Source: Treponema sp. (GTDB lineage Bacteria; Spirochaetota; Spirochaetia; Treponematales; Treponemataceae). From it: a DNA stretch of 43,193 bases. The DNA is taken from assembly GCF_017430385.1 (NCBI RefSeq), contig NZ_JAFRNB010000174.1, positions 1-43,193 on the forward strand, in the 5' to 3' direction. How positions within the stretch are numbered: position 1 is the stretch's first letter; each line of letters opens with the position of its first letter. Of this stretch, positions 7,571 through 15,825 are shown piece after piece. The position numbers and the translations under genes are program-made. The notes below the pieces were generated by a model. The model had not been told where the DNA came from and did not search any database. It was given only the letters and a program-made list of their open reading frames with translations.

Positions 7571-9481
7571 ATGGAAACTACACTTCCTCGCCTTTTTAGA
7601 AAGAGAGCTTCAGAATACCCGGAACTTGCTTTTCAGATGAGCCGCTTTAAAGACGGACATTTTGAGCCTACAACTTACAAAGAAGCTTACGAGGCTGCCG
7701 TAAATTTTGCAGGCGGTCTTTTGGTTCATGGAGTTGTGCGCGAGGAGCATATTGGTCTTATTTCTGATAACCGCAAGGAATGGGAACAGAGCGACATGGG
7801 TCTGATGATGCTCGGCGCAATTGATGTTCCGCGAGGCTGTGACGCCACAATCGGTGACTTGGAATATATTCTTTCTTTTGCAGAGTGTAAGCGCATAATC
7901 GTCGAGAATTCCTCTCAGATTGCAAAGATTCTCGGCATCAAAGAAAAACTTCCGCTTGTAAACGAACTTATTGTTTTTGAGGCTCCAACCGAAAAAGATT
8001 TGGAACTAGCCAAAAATGCCGGTGTCGCACTTTATTCTTTTGATCAGATTATCGAAGAAGGCAAAAAATACAACGAAGCAAATCCTGGCAAAGTCAATGA
8101 AGAAATCGAAAAAGGCAAATGGGATGACCTGGCAACGATTATCTTCACTTCGGGCACAACCGGAAAGCCAAAGGGCGTAATGCTCTCTCACGGCAACTTC
8201 ATCACTCAGCTTGATGAAGTTTGTGAGCGAATCTATTTGTATCCGGGCGACCGCGGTCTCATGGTTCTTCCTGTATGGCATGCGTATCAGAGAGCCGTTG
8301 AATATGTCGTTCTCAATCAGGGAGCAACAATCTGCTATTCGAAGCCGGTTGGTCCAATCCTGCTTTCTGACCTCAAAACACTCAATCCTCAGGTTTTGCC
8401 TGCCGTTCCACGAGTTTTCGAGGCTGTTTACGACGGAATCTGGCGCAACATGAGAAAAACAGGCGGCATTGTTTTCCGACTCTTCAAATTCTTTGTTGCA
8501 ATCGCCCTTTTCCACTCAAAGCTTGACCGAGTTCTTTTTGACCGCACCACACGCTATGGCATGGACAAACGCTGGCTTCAGTGGCCTGCTTTCGTGCTTC
8601 CGTGGCTTATTTGTTACCCGATCAAATTGCTCGGCCACGCAATTATTTTCCGCAAAATCAAAAAAATGCTCGGAACAGGATTCCGTTCTGGCGTTCCTGG
8701 CGGCGGCGCACTTCCACCGCATGTCGATAAATTCTTCTGGGCTATCGGAATCAAGCTTTCGGAAGGTTACGGCCTCACCGAAACCTCACCGATTATCTCA
8801 GTCCGACCGATTGTTCGCCCTGTTCTGGGCAATGTCGGCTCTCCTGTACGTGGAGTTTCTGCACGTGTCGTTGATCCGCTCACAAGAAAGCCTCTCAAAC
8901 GGGGCAAAAAAGGTGTCCTCGAAATCAAGGGCGGAACTGTCATGAAAGGCTACTACAAGCAGCCAGAGCTTACGGCAAAAGCTATCGATGAAAATGGATG
9001 GTTCGACACCGGCGACCTGGCACGGCTCACCGCAAACAATGAAATCGTACTCTGCGGCCGCATGAAGGACACCATCGTTCAGACTGGCGGTGAAAACGTG
9101 GAGCCTCTTCCAATCGAAATGAAGATGCAGGAATCACGCTTTATTCAGACAGCCGTTGTCCTTGGTCAGGACCAGCGTTATCTTGCGGCACTGGTTGTTC
9201 CTGAGCAGAGCGAAGTTGAGTCTTTCTGCAAGGAATCTGATTTGCCGTACAAAAAATATTCGGACATGGTAAAAAGTCAGGAAGTTTTGCACCTGATTGA
9301 AACCGAGGTAGCTACCAGAGTCAATGCAAAGAACGGCTTTAAATCTTACGAGCGAATCAACAAAATCGCGCTTCTTGAAAAGCCGTTTGAGGTGGGCGTG
9401 GAACTTTCTGCAAAACAGGAAATCATGCGCTACCGAATCAACGAGATTTATTCTAGTGAGATTAAAAAACTGTTTAAATAG
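7571..9481 (+). CDS. fadD: Long-chain acyl-CoA synthetase (AMP-forming)
   Basis: This 636-residue ANL-superfamily enzyme activates fatty acids to acyl-CoA through an acyl-adenylate. The phosphate-binding motif is FTSGTTGKPKGVMLSHGN (about residues 193-210). The later core motifs are GYGLTETSP (about 398-406), WFDTGD and GRMKDTIVQTGGENV. A hydrophobic stretch, PAFVLPWLICYPIKLLG (about 338-356), suggests membrane association, as in other bacterial and spirochaetal long-chain synthetases. GGAG lies 7 nt before the ATG. Chain-length preference cannot be read from the sequence, so the symbol is by family. It stands alone; the gap to ptsI holds a palindromic operator-like site. Confidence 0.93.
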   Translation: METTLPRLFRKRASEYPELAFQMSRFKDGHFEPTTYKEAYEAAVNFAGGLLVHGVVREEHIGLISDNRKEWEQSDMGLMMLGAIDVPRGCDATIGDLEYILSFAECKRIIVENSSQIAKILGIKEKLPLVNELIVFEAPTEKDLELAKNAGVALYSFDQIIEEGKKYNEANPGKVNEEIEKGKWDDLATIIFTSGTTGKPKGVMLSHGNFITQLDEVCERIYLYPGDRGLMVLPVWHAYQRAVEYVVLNQGATICYSKPVGPILLSDLKTLNPQVLPAVPRVFEAVYDGIWRNMRKTGGIVFRLFKFFVAIALFHSKLDRVLFDRTTRYGMDKRWLQWPAFVLPWLICYPIKLLGHAIIFRKIKKMLGTGFRSGVPGGGALPPHVDKFFWAIGIKLSEGYGLTETSPIISVRPIVRPVLGNVGSPVRGVSARVVDPLTRKPLKRGKKGVLEIKGGTVMKGYYKQPELTAKAIDENGWFDTGDLARLTANNEIVLCGRMKDTIVQTGGENVEPLPIEMKMQESRFIQTAVVLGQDQRYLAALVVPEQSEVESFCKESDLPYKKYSDMVKSQEVLHLIETEVATRVNAKNGFKSYERINKIALLEKPFEVGVELSAKQEIMRYRINEIYSSEIKKLFK

Positions 9482-9501
9482 AATTTTTAGGCAAGCGGGA
9501 G

Positions 9502-9539
9502 CTGTCAAAATTTGGCTGAAAATGTCAAAATTTTGACAG
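9502..9539. promoter_or_regulatory. Operator-like palindrome upstream of ptsI
   Basis: TGTCAAAATTTTGACA (9523-9538) is a perfect 16-bp palindrome. Another TGTCAAAATTT lies 20 bp upstream (9503-9513), giving CTGTCAAAATTT / AAATTTTGACAG as a 12-bp inverted repeat across 9502-9539. TTTGAC recurs at 9542-9547, inside the putative -35. Half-sites at 10- and 20-bp steps fit a dimeric regulator. It could also act as a weak terminator for the upstream gene, but no strong T-run follows. Confidence 0.6.
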
Positions 9540-9542
9540 TAT

Positions 9543-9571
9543 TTGACTTTTTTCAATTATAAGAATAGAAT
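9543..9571 (+). promoter_or_regulatory. Start-proximal promoter of ptsI
   Basis: TTGACT (9543-9548), a 17-bp spacer and TAGAAT (9566-9571) end 6 nt before the ATG. Transcription would begin at or next to the start codon, and there is no Shine-Dalgarno. An alternative TTGACA-19-TATAAG promoter lies slightly upstream. Confidence 0.6.
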
Positions 9572-9577
9572 CATCTC

Positions 9578-11296
9578 ATGAATGTTCTTTTTGGTCTTTC
9601 GGCATCCAGTGGAATTGGAATCGGCAGAGCTTTTGTAATTCCAGAAGCAGAAAAACGCGTTATTTCCTCAAAAAAGATCAAAAATGAAGAAAAGCCAAAG
9701 CAGCTGGTTCGCTTTGAACGTTCTCTTGCCAAAGTTGTCGGGCAGATTGCCGAGCAGCTTGAAATCGTAAAAGACGACAAAACTCAGTCTGAAATTTTTG
9801 AGACATACTTCCTCATGCTCAATGACCCGGAATTTTTGGGTGATGTACGGAAAACTTTTGATGAGTCAAACTTTTCTATTGAATATGTATTGAACCAGAA
9901 AACCGAGGAATATGCAGACAGACTTCGTTCCAGCGGTAACGCCTATCTTGCTGAGCGAGCCGAAGATATCTGCGATATTTTTGGGCGCGTCCTGAACGAC
10001 CTCCTTGATTTTCATCCCTTTAATATCGAAAATATTCCTGATGATGTTGTTATCATTGCAAGATCAATGGCCCCGAGCGATACGGTTATTCTTTCAAAAA
10101 GAAGGATTGCAGGTATTGCGCTTACTGACGGTGGCGTTTCTTCTCATGTGGGAATCCTTGCACGAAACTATGGAATCCCTGCTGTTTTTGACATTGAAAG
10201 CATCCTTGATGAGATTGCCCCTGACTCGCTTGTTATTGTTGACGGTGATGCCGGTGAAATAATTGAAGATCCGGATGAAAAAACTCTCGAAGATTATCAG
10301 AAAAAAATCGAGATTGCAAAGGAGCATGAAAAACGGCTCAAAAAATTCCGTGATATTCCTGCAAAAACAAAGGATGGTGAGCTTTTCCATCTTATGGCAA
10401 ATATCGGTACAGTTGATGAAGCCCGTGTTGCCATGCACGAAGGAGCTGACGGGATCGGTCTTTTCCGAACGGAATTCCTTTTCATGAGCGAAGTTAACAA
10501 CAATATGGGGTCGGCTCACTCAAAAATTGCCGCATTCAGCGAAGAAAATCAGTTCATCGCTTACAAAACTGTTCTTGAAACCATGAAGGGCAAGCCTGTC
10601 ACTATCCGCACCCTTGATGCTGGTGGCGATAAAATCATTTCAGCCCTGGACATCACTCATTCCACAAGCGAAGAAAAAAATCCTCTCATGGGATTGCGCG
10701 CTATCCGCCTCACTCTGGCAAATCCTCAGCTTCTGCGCACTCAGTTCCGTGCCTTGTACCGTGCAAGCGTTTTTGGCAACCTTAAAATCATGCTTCCGCT
10801 TATTACAAGTGTTGAGCAGGTAGAAGAAGCGCTTGCTATTGCCGCTAAAGTTCGTGACGAGTTGCGGGTAGAGAATATTCCTTTCAATCCTGCCGTTCCA
10901 ATCGGAATCATGATTGAGACTGCCGCAGCCGCAATGATTTCAGATTGTCTGGCAAATGTCAGCGATTTCTTCTCAATCGGTACAAATGACCTCACCCAAT
11001 ACACTATTGGCGTTGATCGTGAAAATTCCCTCGTCGCTCCACTTTACGATGAATTCCATCTTGCTGTTCTGAGGCTTCTGGACAAAACAATTTCCGAAGC
11101 AAACAAAGCCGGAATCAGCGTTTCAGTTTGTGGTGAAATGGCGAGCCGAGCCGAAAGCGTCATGGTTCTGGCCGGAATGGGCGTGCGCACTTTGAGTATG
11201 AGTCCCAAATTAATCACAAAAATCAAGGAACTTCTTTCAAAAATCAGCATGGAAGAGCTAAAATCCATTTCCTCAAAAAGAATAAATAGTTTATAA
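9578..11296 (+). CDS. ptsI: PTS enzyme I (phosphoenolpyruvate-protein phosphotransferase)
   Basis: This 572-residue cytoplasmic enzyme takes phosphate from phosphoenolpyruvate and passes it to HPr. It starts with the family's LSASSGIGIGRAF. The phosphohistidine is His190 in GGVSSHVGILAR. The phosphoenolpyruvate-binding barrel shows GADGIGLFRTEF, DAGGDK, NPLMGLRAIR and the catalytic Cys near residue 518 in VSVCGEMAS. Length is normal. No ptsH or permease gene is adjacent. In spirochaetes lacking sugar permeases such PTS proteins are often thought regulatory; whether that holds here cannot be told. Its start has no Shine-Dalgarno and a promoter lies immediately upstream. The der gene follows after 7 bp but has its own -10-like box. 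Confidence 0.96.
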   Translation: MNVLFGLSASSGIGIGRAFVIPEAEKRVISSKKIKNEEKPKQLVRFERSLAKVVGQIAEQLEIVKDDKTQSEIFETYFLMLNDPEFLGDVRKTFDESNFSIEYVLNQKTEEYADRLRSSGNAYLAERAEDICDIFGRVLNDLLDFHPFNIENIPDDVVIIARSMAPSDTVILSKRRIAGIALTDGGVSSHVGILARNYGIPAVFDIESILDEIAPDSLVIVDGDAGEIIEDPDEKTLEDYQKKIEIAKEHEKRLKKFRDIPAKTKDGELFHLMANIGTVDEARVAMHEGADGIGLFRTEFLFMSEVNNNMGSAHSKIAAFSEENQFIAYKTVLETMKGKPVTIRTLDAGGDKIISALDITHSTSEEKNPLMGLRAIRLTLANPQLLRTQFRALYRASVFGNLKIMLPLITSVEQVEEALAIAAKVRDELRVENIPFNPAVPIGIMIETAAAAMISDCLANVSDFFSIGTNDLTQYTIGVDRENSLVAPLYDEFHLAVLRLLDKTISEANKAGISVSVCGEMASRAESVMVLAGMGVRTLSMSPKLITKIKELLSKISMEELKSISSKRINSL

Positions 11297-11297
11297 T
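11292..11297 (+). promoter_or_regulatory. -10 box immediately before der
   Basis: A consensus TATAAT overlaps the ptsI stop codon and ends 6 nt before the der ATG. The AGGGG in between is too close to act as a Shine-Dalgarno. No good -35 is seen, since the 17-bp position reads TTCCTC. Confidence 0.4.
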
Positions 11298-11303
11298 AGG
11301 GGC

Positions 11304-12896
11304 ATGGCAAAAGCAAAACGAAAACCAGATTTCTCAAAACCAAAACCTCAGAAGAAGAGCGAAAATCTTGAGCAGGAACTTGACTCTCAGAATATCGACA
11401 CAGAAAATCAGACCGATTCAGATGACTGGGATTTAGATGATGCGAGCAATAATATAGAAGATTCTGATTATGCAGAATACAAAGCCCAGGCTGAAAAAGA
11501 AGGTTACGACACTTCAAAATATTATGTGAATCTTCCTTTGGTAGTGATTGCTGGCCGTCCGAATGTTGGAAAATCAACTCTCTTTAACAGATTCATGCAC
11601 CGTCGTTTGGCAATCGTTGACCCGACTCCTGGTGTTACGCGCGACCCTGTTGAGGCAACGGCATTCATCATGGGAAAACCTGTCCGTCTTGTTGATACTG
11701 GCGGTTACAAGCTTGACCGTGACCCGACAAGCCGTGAGTCCGAAATGGATGAACTTGTCGTCCAGAAGACACTCGCGACAATCAAACAGGCTGACAAAAT
11801 TCTTCTCCTCCTTGAAGCAGGTGTAATCACTGGCGAGGACGAAGAATTTATTCATCTTTTGCGCCCATATTGGGACAAACTCATTGTTGCGGTCAACAAA
11901 TGCGAAGGTGGCAAAGACGAAAGCGTTTCATGGAACTATCTTCAGTACGGATTCAAGGAATTGCTTTTTGTTTCGGCAGACCACGGCGACCACATCACAG
12001 ACCTTGCAAAAAAAATCACAAGCAATCTTGATTTCTCAAAAGTCGAGGAAGGTGAAAAGCCAGAGGACCCAATCCGAATCGCAATTCTTGGAAAGCCGAA
12101 CACTGGCAAGTCCACTCTTTCAAACCGTCTTACTCATTCCGAAAAGTCAATCGTCTCGGACTATGCAGGAACCACGCGCGATGTAGTTGAAGGCAAATTC
12201 CAGTATGCAGGCCGAAATTTCGAGATTATGGACACTGCCGGAATCCGTCGCAAAAAGAAAGTCCACGAAAATGTCGAATATTATTCAGTCAACCGTGCAA
12301 TCAAAACCCTGGACAAGTGCGATGTCGTCTTCCTCATGATTGATGCTCAGGAAGGCCTTGCCGATCAGGACAAAAAAATCTGTTCTCTGGCGTATGAGCG
12401 GGGCAGGGGAATCATCCTTGTTCTCAATAAATGGGACACTCAGGACCAGAGCCGAAAAACTCTCCGCGATACAGTTGACTATATCAAGACCATGTTCGGT
12501 CACATGAACTGGGCACCAATTCTGCCTCTTTCTGCCCTCAACGGCGAGGGCATCAAGGATTTGCTCAACAAGGCGATTGAGCTTTACGGTCAGCTTACTC
12601 GCAAAGTGGACACTTCCGCACTCAACAAAGCTCTTGCGGACTGGCTTTTCCATTATCCGCCTCCAGCAAGCAAGGCAATCCACTTCAAAATCCGCTACAT
12701 GACTCAGACGAGCACAAATCCGGTCTCATTCCGCATTTTCTGCACAAGCCCGGACAATGTTCCAGAAAGCTATGTCACATATCTCAAAAACTCAATCCGA
12801 AAAGACCTTGGCTTCGATCAAATCCCTGTCGAGCTTAACATGAAGCCAAGCCGAAAGAGGTGGGAAAACCGCTTTGATAGTGAAGGTGAATCTTGA
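11304..12896 (+). CDS. der: Ribosome-assembly GTPase Der (EngA)
   Basis: This 530-residue protein has two GTPase domains and a C-terminal KH-like domain and acts in maturation of the 50S subunit. Domain 1 has GRPNVGKST, DPTPGVTRD and DTGG, with NKCE where NKxD is usual. Domain 2 has GKPNTGKST, DTAGIRRKKKV and the standard NKWD. An acidic, low-complexity N-terminal extension of about 75 residues makes it longer than most family members (about 440-490). The last bases overlap the TTG start of a MerR-type gene, and an Rsm22-like gene and a methyltransferase follow, consistent with a ribosome-biogenesis operon. Confidence 0.96.
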   Translation: MAKAKRKPDFSKPKPQKKSENLEQELDSQNIDTENQTDSDDWDLDDASNNIEDSDYAEYKAQAEKEGYDTSKYYVNLPLVVIAGRPNVGKSTLFNRFMHRRLAIVDPTPGVTRDPVEATAFIMGKPVRLVDTGGYKLDRDPTSRESEMDELVVQKTLATIKQADKILLLLEAGVITGEDEEFIHLLRPYWDKLIVAVNKCEGGKDESVSWNYLQYGFKELLFVSADHGDHITDLAKKITSNLDFSKVEEGEKPEDPIRIAILGKPNTGKSTLSNRLTHSEKSIVSDYAGTTRDVVEGKFQYAGRNFEIMDTAGIRRKKKVHENVEYYSVNRAIKTLDKCDVVFLMIDAQEGLADQDKKICSLAYERGRGIILVLNKWDTQDQSRKTLRDTVDYIKTMFGHMNWAPILPLSALNGEGIKDLLNKAIELYGQLTRKVDTSALNKALADWLFHYPPPASKAIHFKIRYMTQTSTNPVSFRIFCTSPDNVPESYVTYLKNSIRKDLGFDQIPVELNMKPSRKRWENRFDSEGES

Positions 12897-13222
12897 CATA
12901 TTCCATTGGAGAAGTTGAAGAACTCTCTGGTATCAAGCAAAATGTTCTCCGTTACTGGGAAACTGTGATTCCTGGATTTGCACCTCGCAAAGACTTGGGG
13001 GGCAGGCGCGTGTACACTGAGCGTGATTTTGAAATCGTTCTCCGGCTCAAATATTTGATTTACGATCGAAAATTCACGATAGAGGGCGCGCGGAACGAAA
13101 TCTTGCGCGAGGCCCAGGCCTACGAAAACAACGCCGAGGCAATGAGCGCAATCCGTGAGTTGAGAACCGAGCTGACACAGCTTTATTTTGATATAAAAGG
13201 AGCCAGAAATGAACGAAAATAA
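12893..13222 (+). CDS. MerR-family regulator
   Basis: This 109-residue protein opens with a MerR winged-helix domain: YSIGEVEELSGI, LRYWE, GGRRVYTERD. A short helical tail (about residues 75-109) follows, with no visible metal- or drug-binding domain. The start is a TTG whose last bases form the TGA stop of der (TTGA overlap), implying translational coupling. The end overlaps the next gene's start by 14 nt. It may regulate its own operon or act elsewhere; no inverted repeat with the usual 19-bp MerR promoter spacing was found nearby. Confidence 0.85.
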   Translation: MTYSIGEVEELSGIKQNVLRYWETVIPGFAPRKDLGGRRVYTERDFEIVLRLKYLIYDRKFTIEGARNEILREAQAYENNAEAMSAIRELRTELTQLYFDIKGARNERK

Positions 13223-14588
13223 ACCTGCAAATCGAGCCAGAAGCCATGCGCACAGAATCGAAAAACGGGATAATTCAAGGGCAAAAGCGGCTTCAATCAG
13301 GCGGGAAATGTTCGCGGAAGCCGCAATTCCTGCTGAAAGCAAAAAAATAATTGAAAATTTTGATGAAATCGTTGGGCGGGCAAGAAATTTGAGCGGCAAG
13401 CAAAAAGTTTCGCTTTATGGGGCAATCAAAAATCTTTCTCATCAGCTCACTGACGACAGAAATTCACGACGATTGGGCTACATGAATGAAGCCGGATATA
13501 TCAGCGCGTACATCAGCTATTTTATGTGGTGGAATCTAGTGCGAATGACGCGTCTTTTTGCGAATCTGCCCAAAAAAGCATTCGCGCCTCTTTTAAATCC
13601 GGAAAATCCTGTCGCGATTGATGTCGGAAGCGGAACTCTCACCGTTGTCTCGGCTCTTTGGCTTGCTCGGCCGGAACTTCGCAGCAAAAAAATTACATGG
13701 TATTGTATGGATTTGAGCCAGAGTGCGCTTTCGGCTGGCGAGGATTTGTATCTTTCGATTGCAGCAAAAACGCTTCGGGAAACAGGAGGGGAAAGCCTTC
13801 CCCTCGCTACAACCGCTAACGCGTTTTCCGCTACCCCTTCTGCGGGAGTACCCGCAACGCCCCAAACTGAGCCATGGAAAATTGTCCGCGTAAAAGGAGC
13901 GTTCGGAACATCAATCAAAGAAAAAGCTGATTTCGTTTCTTGTGCGAATGTTTTTAACGAGATTATTCAGAACAACGAAATGCCGACTGATTTTCTTGCA
14001 AAAAAATACACGAACGACATTCTTTCTTATCTCAAAAATGAGGATTCATCAGTTTTGCTCGTGGAGCCGGGCGACCCACATTCAGCAAGATTTATTTCAC
14101 TTATGCGTGATGCGCTTATCCGCAGGGATTATGAGCCTGTCGCGCCTTGTCCTCATTCACAAACATGTCCGATGGCAGGAAGAACCAACGGAAAGACAAC
14201 GAATGTTTACGGCAAAAATGCAAAGTGGTGTAATTTTGCTTTTGATGCAGAATCGGCACCAGCAAAACTTCTGAAACTCTCGGAGAAAGCAGGGCTGGCA
14301 AAGGAAAGGGCAAGTTTGAGCTTTGTGATTTCAAAAAAATCTGCGGACTCAGCAAAAACCACAAAAAATCAGCCGGGCGAAAAAACATTCATCAGAATTG
14401 CATCGGATTTTATTCGCCTGCCAGAGATTCACAAATCGGGCTATTATGCTTGCAGCGAATTCGGAATGCTTCTTGCAATCGATGAAAGTCATATTCAGCC
14501 AAAAAATGGTGAGCTCTTGCAGATAAAAACACCTGAGAATTTGACCGAGCGGGATAAAAAATCCGGCGCAATAATCATCAGAATGTAA
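13209..14588 (+). CDS. Rsm22/METTL17-like ribosomal small-subunit protein
   Basis: This 459-residue protein resembles the Rsm22 family (mitochondrial METTL17 and bacterial relatives), linked to small-subunit assembly. An N-terminal helical part contains YMNEAGYISAYISYF. A Rossmann methyltransferase core has VAIDVGSGTLTVV (about residues 136-148). A Cys cluster CPHSQTCP (Cys314, Cys320) and WCNF (Cys341) matches the iron-sulfur site known in METTL17. Residues about 194-219 (SLPLAT...SATPSAG...ATPQ) are encoded by a palindromic repeat also found between genes, so this is an in-frame insertion between the methyltransferase strands. AAAGGAG precedes the ATG inside the MerR gene. Whether it methylates anything is unknown. 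Confidence 0.82.
   Translation: MNENKPANRARSHAHRIEKRDNSRAKAASIRREMFAEAAIPAESKKIIENFDEIVGRARNLSGKQKVSLYGAIKNLSHQLTDDRNSRRLGYMNEAGYISAYISYFMWWNLVRMTRLFANLPKKAFAPLLNPENPVAIDVGSGTLTVVSALWLARPELRSKKITWYCMDLSQSALSAGEDLYLSIAAKTLRETGGESLPLATTANAFSATPSAGVPATPQTEPWKIVRVKGAFGTSIKEKADFVSCANVFNEIIQNNEMPTDFLAKKYTNDILSYLKNEDSSVLLVEPGDPHSARFISLMRDALIRRDYEPVAPCPHSQTCPMAGRTNGKTTNVYGKNAKWCNFAFDAESAPAKLLKLSEKAGLAKERASLSFVISKKSADSAKTTKNQPGEKTFIRIASDFIRLPEIHKSGYYACSEFGMLLAIDESHIQPKNGELLQIKTPENLTERDKKSGAIIIRM
13785..13866 (+). repeat. Palindromic element inserted in frame in the Rsm22-like gene
   Basis: GGGGAAAGCCTTCCCC starts at 13788. CTCGCTACAACC and TTCCGCTACCCCTTCT follow (to 13841), then a tail TGCGGGAGTACCCGCAACGC. 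The first part matches 7427-7490 and the tail matches the inverted copy at 19551-19655. It keeps the reading frame open and codes a Ser/Ala/Thr/Pro-rich loop. Confidence 0.82.
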
Positions 14589-14608
14589 AAAGGAAATAGG
14601 AGAGTTTT

Positions 14609-15427
14609 ATGGCAAAGAAAAAGGCAGAAAAAACGACAAAAATCAGAAAAAATACCACTGCGCAAAATGTCGCTCCTCAGAAAACCGAGTGGTTTGAAAA
14701 AGAAGATTTCTGGAACAATTACGGGCCGATTATGTTCGATGCGGCACGCTGGGCAGAAGCACCAACCGTGGCCGATAGTGTTTGTAAAATTGCAGGCCTG
14801 GGCAAAGGCGCAAAAATTCTGGATGCAGGTTGCGGACCAGGAAGAATTGCCGTGGAACTTGCAAGCCGTGGCTTAGAGGTGACAGGCGTTGATTTGATTC
14901 AGAGCGAGCTTGATGCGGCGGCCGAGACAGCAGGTGCCGAGGGCGTAGACTTGGAGCTTATCAAGGCTGACTTGCGCACATTCAGAAGCGAAAAAAAGTT
15001 TGACTGCGCAATCAATTTGTACACATCGTTCGGATATTGTGACACAATCGAAGAAGATGTGCAGATTTTGAAGTCGATTTATGATTCTGTGCGAGAAGGT
15101 GGATTTTTTATCCTTGAGAACATCAGCCGCGAAATTGCGGTCAAGGACTTTACAGAGGGCGAATGGTTTGAGCGGGCAGGAAAAACCGTGCTCACCGATT
15201 TCAGCGTTGTTGGCGCATGGGAAGGTCTTCGCTCACGCTGGATTTTAATCGACAACGAAACAGGCGAGCGGATTGAGCACGAATTTATCCAGCGGCTTTA
15301 TTCTGCAATCGAGTTAAAGCGCGTGATGATAGGAATCGGATTCAAATCCGTAGAAATTTACGGCGACTTTGACTTCAGCCCATACAATCAGAACGCCCGC
15401 ACGATGGTGATTGTGGCAAGGAAGTAG
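14609..15427 (+). CDS. Class I SAM-dependent methyltransferase
   Basis: This 272-residue protein has a basic N-terminal tail of about 25 residues (Lys/Thr-rich) and a class I methyltransferase fold. SAM-binding motif I is KILDAGCGPGRIAVELA (about residues 69-85), followed by VTGVDL and the acidic end of the next strands. The later half includes GGFFILENIS. The basic tail could bind RNA. AGGAG lies before the ATG, 20 bp after the Rsm22-like gene, so it is probably the last gene of the der operon. The substrate is unknown; the neighbours suggest rRNA or a ribosomal protein, but small-molecule substrates are also possible. Confidence 0.88.
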   Translation: MAKKKAEKTTKIRKNTTAQNVAPQKTEWFEKEDFWNNYGPIMFDAARWAEAPTVADSVCKIAGLGKGAKILDAGCGPGRIAVELASRGLEVTGVDLIQSELDAAAETAGAEGVDLELIKADLRTFRSEKKFDCAINLYTSFGYCDTIEEDVQILKSIYDSVREGGFFILENISREIAVKDFTEGEWFERAGKTVLTDFSVVGAWEGLRSRWILIDNETGERIEHEFIQRLYSAIELKRVMIGIGFKSVEIYGDFDFSPYNQNARTMVIVARK

Positions 15428-15475
15428 GGGCATCCATGCGGCACTTTAGCGTAGTGAGATGTATTGGAGCAATTT
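15428..15475. repeat. Short GC-rich interspersed repeat
   Basis: This sits between two convergent genes. It contains ATGCGGCACTTTAGCGTAGTG with small nested inverted repeats (CATC/GATG, CACT/AGTG). AGTGAGATGTAT and TGGAGCAAT also occur, in the same order, near 33406-33430. It may belong to another small repeat family. Confidence 0.4.
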
Positions 15476-15479
15476 CTGT

Positions 15480-15782
15480 TTATGCTGATTCTACGATTTC
15501 CCTTATAGCCGTCTGAAGTTTTTCTATCATTTTTTCTTTTTTCTCTTTGTCATTTGTTTCGGAATAAGAATCTGTTTCCGTCATAAAAAGCATGTGTGGC
15601 TGAATGTTTATCGCTTCTGAAAATCTCTGAATCATTTCCACTGAAGGAAATTTTTTGCCAATCTCAATTTCTCCGATATAACTTGTCGAAGTTCCGCACA
15701 ATTCCGCGAGTTTCAGCTGCGACAAGTTTCTCTCTTTACGATATTTCTTTAAATTAGCGATAAATACAGACCTCAAATCCAT
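15480..15782 (-). CDS. XRE-family HTH regulator
   Basis: This 100-residue protein has a Cro/C1-type helix-turn-helix at about residues 6-62: NLSQLKLAELCGTSTSYIGE, then PSVEMIQRFSEAI. A short Lys/Glu-rich tail (about 75-95) may help dimerise. It is divergent from the FN3/BspA lipoprotein gene and shares a 124-bp control region with two inverted repeats. It therefore probably controls itself and that gene. The ATG lacks a Shine-Dalgarno and is preceded by TAGCAT 6 nt away. Location at the edge of AT-richer accessory genes is typical for such regulators. Confidence 0.9.
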   Translation of the reverse strand: MDLRSVFIANLKKYRKERNLSQLKLAELCGTSTSYIGEIEIGKKFPSVEMIQRFSEAINIQPHMLFMTETDSYSETNDKEKKEKMIEKLQTAIREIVESA

Positions 15783-15786
15783 AGGG

Positions 15787-15803
15787 ATATGCTATCAGCA
15801 TAT
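15787..15803. promoter_or_regulatory. Perfect inverted repeat over the XRE start
   Basis: ATATGCT-ATC-AGCATAT is a 7+3+7 perfect inverted repeat beginning 4 bp upstream of the XRE start codon. It overlaps the putative -10 (TAGCAT on the minus strand, 15794-15789). This is what an autoregulatory operator would look like. Confidence 0.6.
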
Positions 15804-15818
15804 AAAATAATTTGACAA
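15789..15818 (-). promoter_or_regulatory. Start-proximal promoter of the XRE gene
   Basis: On the minus strand TTGTCA (15818-15813) is followed after 18 bp by TAGCAT (15794-15789), then 6 nt to the ATG. There is no Shine-Dalgarno. Confidence 0.45.
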
Positions 15819-15825
15819 TTCGTTG

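Noticed and set aside
8006..8515. 169-codon antisense frame inside the acyl-CoA synthetase gene
   Set aside because: The plus-strand enzyme is complete and conserved across this stretch; the antisense product is unrecognisable.
9502..9539. The inverted repeat as the fadD terminator
   Set aside because: It is AT-only in the stem centre and lacks an adjacent T-run, and its half-site spacing and overlap with the ptsI promoter fit an operator better.
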